A DNA stretch of 64,000 nt, taken from the NCBI GenBank assembly GCA_950295325.1, contig OX485806.1, positions 36,950,001-37,014,000 on the forward strand, read 5' to 3'. This document shows, in pieces, positions 1-11,879 of the stretch. The notes under the pieces are model-generated. The model worked only from the letters and a program-made list of their open reading frames with translations. It ran no database searches and had not been told where the DNA came from. The translations under genes and the position numbers were made by a program. Origin of the DNA: Polytrichum commune (lineage: Eukaryota; Streptophyta; Polytrichopsida; Polytrichales; Polytrichaceae). Position 1 is the stretch's first letter. Every line of letters starts with the position of its first letter.

Positions 1-660
1 TATCATTATCGTATGCACCGTTCCAAAGTGATTTATCATTTCCAATCATGCCATTTTAATTCATTATTTTCAAACCTAGTGTTACATTTGAATGAAGACC
101 TTACCTACATATATTGGGTATGATTACTTCAAAATGTCCTCAATTTACCTAGTACAAACCATTATGGATTAAGCGACTTTTTATTGGTATTCATGCAGTT
201 GGTGACCATATTACGGGCATTTTTTTTATGTGAATCATATGATACCTACAATTTTAGGGGCTTCCACAACATGTTTTTAGCTACTCTTACCTCATTGTGT
301 GTGTGAATATGTATTACCCTAAACCCTTCATCACTTTATTAGGTATAATCAATCGTCAATTAACTTGGACTTCACACCTTAGTTGCAAATCATTTAAATT
401 CAATGTTAACCATAAACCTATATAGACATTATAAATCTAATATTATATATATGTGTATATATAATATAATATAATATAATATACAATATGAAATTCATAT
501 ATACATATAAATATAGACATATATTCACATGAGACCTTGGTGACAATTAAGGTGTGCGACCGATTGACATATTTACAATATGTTGCGTGCATGCAAGACA
601 TGTTCCATACATAATGCTATTTATTTATTCCGCATGGATGGAATGGCATATTGTTAGGTC
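1..660. other. AT-rich intergenic DNA, no gene seen
   Basis: No coding or RNA gene is visible. The stretch holds simple AT tracts, including a run of ATAAT-type repeats around 441-490. It may include the unrecognised 5' end of the neighbouring DUF7869 element, but I found no terminal inverted repeat here that matches the element's 3' end. Confidence 0.5.
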
Positions 661-898
661 AAAGTAGGCGGCGGGAATCCGCTTTTTAAATAGCATCCAA
701 GGGATTTTGAACCATCAGGGGGGAGGTACTTAAAGCTCTTCCCCCCACATCAGAGCTCTTTTCTGCGGCACAACCAAGTGTGCGCTCCACAGACCTGACT
801 GGAACGAGCACAAACCATTTTCTTGTGCGCCCACCCTATACCTCCCAGGTACACAATAGGTTGCACATACCCGCATATACCGCCGCAAATACCGGACT

Positions 899-2434
899 TT
901 TACGAACGCACGTTCGTAAAGATGATTTGGTAGCGACATGTGATGCGAGTGGTTTAGACATGTAGTTTAGACGAGTGGTATAGACGAGTGGTTCAGACAT
1001 GTGATGCGAGTGGTTTACGAACGTGCGTTCGTAAGTAGAGCATTAGACATACCCAGCGTAGATTTACTTACAGGTAGTCACAGGCACAAAATGTTCAATT
1101 ATATACGAACGTGCGTTCGTATATATTTCCTTCCAGATACAGGTACACGTAAGTTGTTGTGATGCGAGTGGTTTACGAACGTGCGTTCGTAAGTAGAGCA
1201 TTGGACATACTCAGCGTAGATTTACTTACAGGTAGTCATAGGCATGAAAATGTTCAATTATATACGAACGTGCGTTCGTATATATTTCCTTCCAGATACA
1301 GGCGCACGTAAGTTGTTGTGATGCGAGTGGTTTACGAACGTGCGTTTGTAAGTAGAGCATTGGACATACTCAGCGTAGATTTACTTACAGGTAGTCATAG
1401 GCATGAAAATGTTCAATTATATACGAACGTGCGTTCGTATATATTTCCTTCCAGATACAGGTGCACGTAAGTTGTTGTGATGCGAGTGGTTTACGAACGT
1501 GCGTTCGTAAGTAGAGCATTGGACATACTCAGCGTAGATTTACTTACAGGTAGTCATAGGCATGAAAATGTTCAATTATATACGAACGTGCGTTCGTATA
1601 TATTTCCTTCCAGATACAGGCGCACGTAAGTTGTTGTGATGCGAGTGGTTTACGAACGTGCGTTCGTAAGTAGAGCATTCGATAATACTCCACGTTGACC
1701 TACTTATAGGTAGTCGTGGACGCTAAAATGTTCAATGATATACGAACGTGCGTTCGTTTATTTTCCTCCTAACCCTCAAAGACACCTACGCTCCCGTGAC
1801 TCTGTTATGTCCAACTGAACATATGATGGTCTGGTATTCACGAACGTGCGTTCATAAATATCAATTGATATTATTTTGCAATTATACAGAAACATCCGTT
1901 CATTTATGCATATGCCTCCTACTACTACGCTATAAATGTTTCTTCTGATGGGTCAACATTTTTACAAACACGGTTAGGGCTAGAACACATGATTGATCGT
2001 TCGTATGCATACGCCCATATGTTTCGGCCAGGACTTACGAACGATCGTTCGTATACATATACCCTTGAGTTTAGGCTCTACCTTGGGTTCGGTCGTTCCT
2101 AGATACACACCCGTCAAAGACATGCCCTTCAATTACGATGCTTGTTGCATGTGGATAATGATGCAAGTGCATTTTAGGTGCTCCTGAGCAATGCACGTTG
2201 CTTATCCCTTTTACAATTCATTGTTTGTTGGGTTGATGTTCTCGTCCGCGCGTTCGTGAATATATGTGCGTATGCTCTCCTTTGTTGGTTGGCAACACTT
2301 CCCATGCTTTATTAGCAAATCGACCCAAAACCCTTCACGGTTAATATGTACCACAATTGCATGCCGTTGTCCATTGGTGTGTGACTCCCACGTAGTATTT
2401 GCTTGTCATGGCGTTGTTTTCGAACGCACGTTCG
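899..2434. repeat. Array of CpG-rich near-palindromes, core in 159-bp tandem units
   Basis: About 14 copies of an inverted repeat with the core ACGAACG-NN-CGTTCGT stand upstream of the DUF7869 transposase gene. Between about 1015 and 1760 the DNA is a tandem array with a 159-bp period (about 4.7 units), each unit holding two palindromes. Type A, TTACGAACGTGCGTTCGTAA, starts at 1015, 1173, 1332, 1491 and 1650. Type B has ATAT flanks and starts at 1101, 1260, 1419, 1578 and 1738. Spacing A to B is about 87 bp and B to A about 72 bp. Solitary or degenerate copies lie at 899-920 (centre CA instead of TG), about 1839, 2035-2054 (centre AT) and 2421-2434. The arms are much better conserved than the 2-bp centres, as expected of a dimeric protein-binding site. 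I infer a subterminal transposase-binding or promoter region of the element. Confidence 0.85.
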
Positions 2435-2578
2435 TCTTCATATGTGAGGTCCCCCAACGGTGCCGCGAGAGTTGTTTGTGTTTTTTTAGCCATATATCTA
2501 CACAGCTCTCGTTTTCGCTTTTGTGTGCATTGCGGTGCTTCTTGTTTTGGTCATTGATTAGTGGTTTGCTTAGGTTGG

Positions 2579-5500
2579 ATGGCGCTGCCCGTGGCATATA
2601 GTTCATTGGAGTTGTCCACAATTTCTTCCTCCTTCAATGGTGAGTGTGAACTTTCTTCCCCTTCGGCGGGTTGTAATGGTCTGCCAAACGTGATGGGGGA
2701 GTTTGTGGATACATCCTCCCATGAATCTTTAGAAGTGCACGAACAATCTCTACATTCCAGGGATGACCACAATGACATTCCGTTGTGTGCCGGTTTCGGG
2801 AGGGAGCAATGGGTTGGCCTTGATGTCGTCCTACTCAACGACATTGGTGTCCCTGTGGCAGATGGCATATGTAGAAACTCTGATCCCCGTGATTGTGTGG
2901 ATGCCAACCCCCTTGGTCCGAACGATGTTGGTGTGTGCATCTTGAATTCATTGCTTCCGCTTGAGGTCCCGGTGACATGGAGATTTTCCTTGCGTCGATG
3001 GCCTTTTTGTCGGGTTCTCCATGACGGAGTGAGCTTGTTGGACCATGAGCGGCGCCATAAGCAAACACAATTAGCTTTGTTGGCCAAAATACGTCCTCGC
3101 AAAGGCCTACGCAAATATGATTCGAACCGTGTGCCTCGAGAAGATAAGGAGCGTCGACGGGATCGCATATTGGGAGACGAATCTATCCGTCTTGTGTCCG
3201 CCAAAGACTGTTGCTATCGGAAATGTTGCCAGTTTTTCCCACGGGAGAAAATTAAGTCCCTACGTCAAGAGATGTGGCTGGCCGATTTCCGTATGAGATC
3301 GGCAAATAAACTCGAGGTCCATAGAAATGTGCACATTGACACCCATGGGCATAAGGTGGTCACACTTGAGAATGTGGATGTGTGTTGTACCGCGTGGTAT
3401 ACCATCCATGCCGTGTCAAAGGCTGACTTTTATAGGTTTCAAAAGTATTCATCGTTGGGTCGCCGCTCACGATTTCATGGAAATTCGGGCACAAAGAAAC
3501 CTCGGGAGGCTACACTCCAAGCCTCCGCGACACTCTCCACCATCATAGTCTCATTGGCCGATGCAATGCCCCACAAGACGAGGACATTGTCGTCAGGGGA
3601 GAAAGTTGTACAAATGGTGTTGCCCACAGGTACAAAATGGAAGAACATATTAACGGACATTAACGAAGTGGGTCGCATAGCGGGATGTGGTCCCATTTCT
3701 TTGTTCAAGTTGAGTGTAATTAAAAACCAACAGTTTGCTGAATACATTTTGAAGAGACCTGGGGACAAGTTCGCTAGGTGTACGACGTGTGAAAAATACA
3801 AAGGTCTTCGAGACGCCCACCCCATAGGCACCGAATCCCACTCCAGACACCAAGCAAAATATATTGAACATGTCAACAACCAAGAGGCTCACCGTCAAGA
3901 TTACTACAAGAACCGTGCTCTATCCATAATGAGGCCTACAGAGGTTCTAACAATCATCCATGACAAAATGGACCACGCCAAGACCGCATGCCCTTGTTAT
4001 GCACGGAAAATAAAGGCCACGGATGGACTCTTCAAGTTGCCCGTAGCTGTCACAGGTTTGTAGGAAATCACAAATATGTGTTCAAATTCTATCCAATTTT
4101 ACTAGATGTGTTTGCGTTAGGTTTCAACTTCACACATCCGTTTAGGGTTGTTGTTGTTATTGTTGTCATTCATGGATCGTTTGTTTTTTCCCAGGGATGA
4201 TTGCCCACGGACATGGAGACGTTAAGTATGCCCATTATGGTCTGGATTTTTACCCTGGCGATGCTAACCACACGGTGGGATCATTTGCAAAACTCTTGCG
4301 CGATTTTGAAAAGCCACCGGTACATTCATCACGTGCATTGTTTGATGGTTGTGGAACGACACCCCTTTACGAAGCACTGCTTGCGGGGAAAGAGGTTTGT
4401 ATGTTGTCATTGCCGGAGCCACCCGGAGAACCTCTTTGTGCGAAACCTTTGCCTCCAACTCTCCACGTTCAACTTGATAATTGTGCGAAGGACAACAAAT
4501 GTCGATATGTATTTTGTTTTTGGTCCTTGCTTGTGGCGAAAGGAATCTTCAAGGAGGTGTTTGTGTCTTTCTTGATGGTGGGACACACACACGATGACAT
4601 TGATGCGTCTTTCGGACGGTGGAGCATGAAGTTGCATGAAGAAGATTTTCCAACCATACCACTTCTTATGAAATCGTATATGGATTTGGATCATATGCCG
4701 GTAATTCCGCACATGATTGAGGAAGTACCAGATTTCAAGGCCTTCATCAAGCCATACATGTTGAAGGGAGGGGACCGTTTGGTGGGACATACCAAAGCAC
4801 AACAATTCCGATTCTTTATAAGGGATGATGGTCTCCCGGCCATGCAATTTAAGCTTTTGTGCACATCTCCTAATTGGGGCCCGGATGATGGTATACTCGT
4901 ATGGCGTCAAGACAATGATGGGAAATGTTTGCTCCCGGATGGGGATCCAAAGCCTTGCAAACCCGACCCCATGAGGAATGGGCCGGAAATCATCAAAGGC
5001 ATATCCGGATTCATTGAATATTGGAAAGAGTTGTGTGAGGAGGACATCACTAGACGTGTTAGAGATACTCATGAACCTTTGATTGCGTATTGGGATCGCA
5101 TTCGCTCGGCCCTAATGACACTTGGTGGCGACACCCGTACAACTTTAACACAAGGATTTTGGCCACAAAGCCGTTTAACGGTTGTCGAGTCCGACACCAT
5201 GTTTTTTAGCAATGGAGACGTTCGTGAAGAGTTCGCAATGGACGAGCATTACGTTGGCCCTGCCCGAGATCGACCGGCACCGTCGTTTCGTGTAGGTGTT
5301 GATTGCCATGAAGGTTATTTGGTCCTCGTACGAGCAGGGGATGAGGAGCATCCCAAGCCAATTTGGTTGGTGAAAGCATTGTCTTCACCCAATTTTGTTC
5401 GAACTAGCCCCAACTTTCGTCAAATTGAGGTGGAATATTGTCGTCCAAGCACTAAAGACCAAAACGTGCTACGCACTTATTTAGGTTGGGACACCAAAAA

Positions 5501-5714
5501 GAATTTTAAGTGGACAGTGGACTCAGCGTACACACCGGTTTGGATAAACACAGATACTATACTTTGTGCTTGGAAGCCGCGCAAAGGTTCCAAAACAGAA
5601 ACAATGACCATCCCCCAAAAACATATAGATTTTGCCAAAGACAACTTGGCACGTATTGCAGCTGCGGTGAATGACGCCGAGAATGGATATGAAGCGGAAG
5701 ATGGAGATGTGTAA
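2579..5714 (+). CDS. DUF7869-type putative transposase, two exons, 998 aa
   Basis: The exons are 2579-4055 and 4195-5714; the intron starts GTTTGT and ends CCAG, and splicing keeps the frame (Thr-Gly-Met-Ile). I chose the first ATG of the long frame, at 2579; upstream exons cannot be excluded. The N-terminal 190 residues are low in conservation-like features. A Cys-rich segment (DCCYRKCC) follows. A CTTC zinc-knuckle pair is at about 401-404, then HDKMDHAK (Asp about 462/465), QLDN (Asp about 587) and GHTHDDID (about 624-629). These last three motifs are typical of the DUF7869 family found in plant and animal repeats; reading them as a DDE/RNase-H-like triad is my inference. The protein would act in the nucleus on the element's own ends. 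The frame is intact. Compared with the inverted copy at 62.5 kb it carries about 7 extra residues near 5404-5424, which look like a short tandem duplication. Confidence 0.8.
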
Positions 5715-6120
5715 ACATAACATATTAGGTGGGAGTTAATGGCGAAAAACATGGGCGCTTAGTAGACTTGGTTTTTATTAGACTTAGTGGACTTGTCACA
5801 CTCCATTGTTGTATACGTTTGGGATGTGCCATCCAAATTCATAAGAGCCTTACTTATGGGATGCGCACCCCAAATTCTATAATGACATAAACCAATTGTT
5901 TTTTCAGAGTTGATTGTTATTTTCCACAAAGAGCTCACGTTTTCATTTTAATTGAAATTCTCTATTTTTAGTAATAAGAATATGCTTTACGTGCGAAATT
6001 TCAAATCGTCATGTTCTTGATGTTCCCAATATTCCGTATGCCCACAATATTGGCATCCCAAACCATGGGCATATTTTATTTTGAGACTTTCAAAAGTCTC
6101 CGATTAACGAATATAGTGTT
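5715..6120 (+). mobile_element. 3' end of the left DUF7869 element
   Basis: Sequence after the stop codon is shared with the inverted copy at 62058-62452, and similarity stops abruptly at 6120. I take that as the element's 3' end. Twenty bases before it lies a small hairpin at 6083-6100 (arms GAGACTTT and AAAGTCTC). The other copy keeps both arms but has a different 2-base loop (GG instead of CA). No terminal inverted repeat or target duplication could be matched at the 5' side, so the superfamily remains open. Confidence 0.6.
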
Positions 6121-9100
6121 CTTTGTTAGTATTATTTGAATGAGTAAAATTTGAAGCTTTTGACTTCCTTGACTAAAAAAGGTGCAAATGAGTACTATTT
6201 GAAGCGTGAATTAAGTATGTTTTGTTCATTTTTTTTGGAATTGTTATTGTATCATGTACATGGAGGTCATGATAAATTAATTTCTAATATATTGCAATTT
6301 TGTTTTTAAACATTACGTAGTCATAATTTGATGTTTTCTGGAACAAAATGCTTGATCCGCTAGTTCTAATGCAAGGAGCACCAAGAATGCAAGTGAGATT
6401 AACGTGGGAATCGTGGAAAAGCGTCCGACTTTTTATCATTATTGATTGTAAAGCTTCACACGACTATTAATAAACTTAGGATCCTTTCAATTTTGGAACC
6501 ATTGGGTCTAGAAGCATATCAAGTAGGCTTATAATAAAGCTATGGATACCTTATGTGAGATAGAGTGGATAAAGGTCCATGCTCCATGTGGTTGCCTTCT
6601 TGTTCTCCCATGTTTCTTCCCGCGTTCCTATGATATCAACAAGTGGTGAATTCACTTACAATGAATGAGTGCAAGGATCAAAGATTATCCACTTTTATGT
6701 GCTTGCCCCCAAATGCATTTAGTATCTTTCCAAGTGCAAGACCGCCACAAAGAACCAAAAGTTGGAGGCCAATGCTTGATTGACAACATGTCTACGTCAA
6801 CCTATCACTATTCCCAGACTCACTTGGCCCGTTGCACTCCCATAAGCATGACCCATGATTCGTGGAAGGCATGAACTTGAAAATGAACCCGTTCCCTCTC
6901 ATTGGGATACTTGAGATGATAGTTTTGCATTCTAGTTTGCAAGGGGAAAATATTATTGAGCATACTTATGATAATTGTCACGTGTTTATATTTTTACATG
7001 CATGAGGAAGATATTCTTGAATATACTAATACCAAACATGTAACTTCCACATATTACCATAGTTGATATTTAGTGTTTGAGTTTACATGTAATGTTACTT
7101 ACTTTCATAGGGTTATTGATATTTAGTGGATGCGCTCGTGTTTAGTGTGGTGAACATACTCGTACCAAGATATTAGTAAGTGCGCTTGAACGCCAAGTGA
7201 CATGAGGTCACACTAATAGTGAATTGTCGATCGATCATTAGTACAAACTTAACATGGGTTGAAAATAAATGCAGCTCGCATTAATTCTCATTATGAGAAA
7301 TAGCAAGGGCCCTAAATAAATTATTGTGACCCACAGTAAAAGGGCTGCTAAATGTAGGTGAAGACCAATCTATAATTGGTATTGTGCAGTATTGGCCAAC
7401 AATTGAAGTAAATTTCTACTTAATTTCCAGCCTAAAATTGTTTGAGGTAAGGAACACCTAACCTCACACTACTCAAATAGAGAAGTCTGTTTTAGACGAG
7501 CAACGGAAATTGGTTATAGAGAAGGGCCCAGTGACCAAAGAAGTTTGCTCTTGCATCAAAGGGTCAGAAGCCTCTCGGAATGTATGTATCAATATTATGG
7601 TCTTCATAGGAATGAGGAGAGATTGTTGCATACTTGGTGGCTTATTTGTGCATGTATGTTCTTTGCAATGCTTCTAAGACTTAGGGCCACTTCACACACA
7701 TCCCAAGTTGTAAGTCCCGAGTTGCTTGAGGTCAATCTGTGCAATCTCAACAGTTGACAGCATGGAAGTTGGGACTTACCACTTTACATGGGGTCCCAAG
7801 TCCTAAGTATGTCATGGATGTCTACATAGCAACGCTTTTTGAAGGTGAGGCTCAAAGTTTGTGTTGAGAGTTGGGTCGTGCAAAACTTTTGGTTTTTAAT
7901 GCAAGCTTGAAGAGTTTCCCTACTCTTTGCACAAGATACCGTGAAGCACAAATGAAGCGTAAAACAAGAAAAGCTCTTCATTTCCTCAAAAGGAACCACT
8001 GTAGAGAATTGGGAGACAATGGCATTTTCAACTTTTAAAGGCTACAAAATCTCAATATACAGCCACATACACGATTTATACAAGCCTAATCTAGTTCAGA
8101 AACCCAATTTATATAATTTTTGAGTTTGAATACTTATTTTATACATTAACTCGTGTTAAAGAGAATATAAAAATATACTCATACTTAACATTGATGACCA
8201 AAATACAATGTACATAATTACATTCATGTTGTGTATTTAAACTTAAATCTTCAATAACATCAAGGTAATCGATTGATTCAAAATGTGCACTTCAAGAATG
8301 CATAAAATTTAGATAAGGTTACCTTTAGCATAGTTAGCTAAAAATTCAAGTATATAATACGAATACATATTGTTGCGCATGGAGAGGCCTAGTTTGGTCC
8401 TTTAAGACACTTAATGGTCAACGTAGGGCATGTGGGAGGTCATATGAGCGAATGACAAGCAATGATGGGCATTTATTTCAATTGGATGATGGTAAACATT
8501 TCTTGATCCAAATTATAATAGACAATGAGGAGACAATGCAATCTATCTCATCTTATATTTGATTATTCTTTCCTTCATCACTTATATTGTTGAAAATGAT
8601 TTAAAATTTGACTACCCAATGTTTAGTTTTGAATACATGCCTACATTATTTACAATGAGCTCTTCTATTTTAATAATATGCCTTGTTGAACCTATTAACT
8701 TTCAAATTTTTATCTCCCATGAAAAATTTGGATCGTGTGTTCTAATACAAGACGTTTCTAAATCTTTCCAAGTGACTTGCCTAGGGATCATAGAATTCAT
8801 GCCAACATTTGTGCCATTTGTAGACGGCAACATGATGGCGAACCCAAATCCATCACACATACATGAGGGGTTAAAGAAACTCATTGTATGATGGGTACAA
8901 TGTAAAAATTGCTTATAAGGATAAGAAAAGAAACGATTTCTAATCATTCCACCTTTGATTTGGACCATTGATAGCACTCCAATGCTATTTATGTATTTCA
9001 ATCGACTACAATTACTAGTTGGATGGCACTCAATTACTCAAACAAATACCAACCCAATAATGGGAGGGGGGAGGGCACTGATACATCTATTGACTCCTAC

Positions 9101-10080
9101 ATCTAAAGGTCCATAGTCTATAACTTTTCTCATCGTCAACTGCTATTTGCATAAGATGGGGGGCCAAAGGGGGTTCTATGAGAGTTAGGAGGTTTCAAGT
9201 AACCTCATGTCCAACTTGCATGTGGTGTGTAAGTTGTTGCCTTGTTATGTAAATGCTCGGGTGGAGCACTTAGTGCATTCTACAACTGACATGTGCCATA
9301 ATATAGGGGGAATTATATTCAATTGAAATAGACCAAGTTTGGTGTGAGGTTGGTGGCTCAACCTCTCATATAGTTCATGCCTTGGAAAAAAAACACTCTA
9401 GACTTGATGTGTTATATTGGTAAACTTAATAGTAGAGATGCCTATTCCCGATCAAGATCCAATCGGCAATCAAATCGATGGGTACGACTAAATTTTGATT
9501 AGGCGAAAACCAATAAGCGTCATGATATATGAATTGGTTGAGTGCTAAAGTGAGGAAGAATAAGTGGTTATGACATATTCTAAACATTGGTAATATGTTT
9601 GGACCAACTTTTGACTTGCAAAATTCATAGTGATTTCGATTCAAGGAATAATATTACCGAAAAACTTGCAGTCCTCCTGATTTCTATCTTCCATCATGGG
9701 AAAGATTTGCACCGCCTTCTCCAGATCTGGCACAGAATCTGGCAGAGTGATCGGCTACAGGCGCCTATATTCTAGATGTAGCAATACGGATTTCCATTTC
9801 GATTCATCAACTTCGCAAAATGACACTCAACGGTTAACAAACTGGACAGCTTAGGTTGCAATTGGAGAAAAAAGGTGGCAACAAATTCATTGCAAAAGCT
9901 GTTTTGGTACAGGTTTGTGGTGACTCACAAAACGCTCTACTCAACTAAAAGCTGATTAGTCGACCTCCACACAGAGCGATTCAATCTGCACTACTCCATT
10001 GACATGCTTGCGACAAAACTGAACAATGTCACTTCATAATAATTTCCTCAAATCTAGCCTTTCCTCCCAAACTCTCTAAT
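6121..10080. other. Intergenic DNA without a recognisable gene
   Basis: No convincing coding region. A sequence TTAGGGCCACTTCACAC at 7681-7697 equals the terminus of the PIF/Harbinger-like MITEs at 20920 and 33635, so a short or truncated member probably lies at about 7684-7803. The remainder is AT-rich DNA with short unsupported frames. Confidence 0.5.
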
Positions 10081-10140
10081 GAAGTGTTGAATGTGTATGT
10101 TCGTGAGGTTCATCAGATCCATGAAACTCAGCTCCTCGAG

Positions 10141-10905
10141 CTACAAGTAAGTTTTATCTACCGCAAGGTATGAGAGCCTGGTGAACTTGGATGCAGCACA
10201 TGGGTTATGGCGCTTTCCATTTCGAATTCACCAACATCTGTACATGGCCATCCCCGAGCAGTAGGCATGGCAATGCGACCATAATGTAGACACCGCACTG
10301 CTCCAGCTCCAGACTGCTCTAGACTGCTGCATTGCATCATTTCCCTCAATAATAATTGCAACCAAGCACGGATGGGTCGGAGGTTCAAGAAAAAAATGTG
10401 AGTATTTCAATCTTTAGTAAACTGCTTGCAAGCTGGTGTACTTGTTGGCACTTGCGGAACCCATGCACAACCGCAACAGCTTTCTTGTAACCCCTTGGCC
10501 TTTAACCATTTGGGGGGAACTGCTGCAACTCATGCTACTGCCACCATTCAGGGTTAGGGCGGGGCTGCTACTTGTGGACAGTCTCGAGATCTTGAAGCTC
10601 CTCCGCACATTCAACAGTTTAGCAGATTCCGTGGTTTTGAGCGGCACAAGAGACATAAGGTACGCTTCCTCATCCGTTGAAGTGAAGTCGGAGGATCGCC
10701 GTTGCAGCTGATCCTGCTGTTGCTGCTTCCGAAGCTGACGAAGCGCCTTGCTGGAAGCCCGTGACTTCGTGGAGAGCTTGGTTGCAATTGTCTTCCGTGG
10801 ACTACGGATGTTCTTCAAGTCGTGTGGGTCACATAGATCGGAGAACTTTGCGTTCAACCCCTCCGAAGCTGCTTGTGTCACAATCTGGACATTCGTGACC
10901 ACCAT
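10141..10905 (-). CDS. Unrecognised small protein, two exons (model)
   Basis: The frame runs from an ATG at 10905 to 10423, then a 237-bp intron (GTTTAC...CCAAG), then 10185-10141, giving 175 aa. The intron is supported by an intronless relative on the plus strand at 48543-48780, in which the two exon sequences are contiguous. The protein is basic and rich in Ser, Arg, Lys and Gln, with a Q-run (RKQQQQDQLQRR) and a shared block GGSSMSCSSSPQM followed by TRKLLRLC. I do not recognise the family and assign no function. The start may lie further upstream: coding-looking blocks occur at 10940-11200. The related copy has Gln where this frame has its stop (10141-10143), so the C terminus may be truncated. 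Confidence 0.4.
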
Positions 10906-10939
10906 AGCTGCAAATGGGAAACAATTTACCTAACCTTGA

Positions 10940-11200
10940 CGAATTTTCTCCGGTATTTTCCCAATGTGTGAGGAATCCCTTCACAGAGTAGCTCCAAATC
11001 AGCCAGTGATAGACCTGAAGTTTTTGATAGCTGGTTCGACAGACTAGAGTACAGAAATGCCTGACCCACAAATTCTGCGGGAATTTCCCAATGTGCGAAG
11101 AAATCCTTCACAGGCCAGCTCCAAACCAGCCAGGGACATACCAACAATAATTTGGGTGCCAATGTAACAGAGTGGATTACAGGAGTTGACAACCTCACAG
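10940..11200 (-). repeat. Duplicated exon-like block upstream of the 10-kb gene
   Basis: Two direct copies about 128 bp apart (landmark TTTCCCAATG on the plus strand at 10956 and 11084). On the minus strand one copy reads SLADLELLCEGIPHTLGKYR and the other the related SLAGLELACEGFLRTLG. Conservation at the protein level suggests former coding sequence, possibly exons of the adjacent unrecognised gene. The gap to the downstream frame is only 27 bp between plausible splice signals, too short for a normal plant intron, so I do not join them. Confidence 0.4.
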
Positions 11201-11879
11201 AAACGCCTAACTCAGACTTTCACAAACCCGGAACTGAGATTCCTCGGTGTAAAATTCCTTCACGCGAGGTAGTCGCCACCCAGAACCCAATCCTCGTTTA
11301 CCAATAGACGAATCACACTCCACAACGAAGGCAATCAAACACACAGAAACTAACCACAAAGTCCTACAAATTTGGCAACTCCCACTTTCAGCTCGGTGTC
11401 AACTTCCTTCACATCCGAAACAGCCTAGCGCAAGGTGATCAAACACTAAGACTCGAAATCAAAATCGTCTACCAGAATAAGAATCGAAACTCTACAACGT
11501 ATACAATCAAACTACAACCTTGCTAAGCTGTGGGAATTCACCGGAATCGAATGGAACTGAATGTGCATGAAAAAACTCAGCCCATTGTGCATGTAAAACA
11601 GAATGGTAAATTGATGAAAATGGCAGTAAAGAAGTAGAAGAAGAAGAAGAAGAATGTTATCGGATGAGCGCAGTGCAAGATTTTGTAATTGCGGTCCAAT
11701 TGAGAGGGGACTTTAAGTGAGGCCGCACATGGAAGAGAGACAGAGACACAGAGAGACACAGCCGCAACGGTTAGAAGGGGGACCCGGTGTTTGGCCGGGT
11801 GGCACGGGGCTCTGGCAGTTGCAACGGTCGTCTGGGGGCATGTTCGGCCGGGCCGCCCGGCGTTGCGTCGGGTGAGGAG

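Noticed and set aside
1748-2187. Short plus-strand frames within and after the palindrome array
   Set aside because: They arise from the repeat units and degenerate palindromes, have no domain, and are not conserved from unit to unit.
2551-3879. Long minus-strand frames opposite the DUF7869 exon 1
   Set aside because: They are antisense shadows of a frame supported by family motifs and by a matching intron in the second copy.
6083-6120. Helitron-type 3' end for the DUF7869 element
   Set aside because: The hairpin lies 20 bp from the end rather than about 10, and there is no CTRR terminus or TC start.
7684-7806. Complete small PIF-type MITE starting at 7684
   Set aside because: Only the left terminus matches well; the right edge (CCTAA) and the flanking triplets (TTA versus TAA) do not form a convincing pair.
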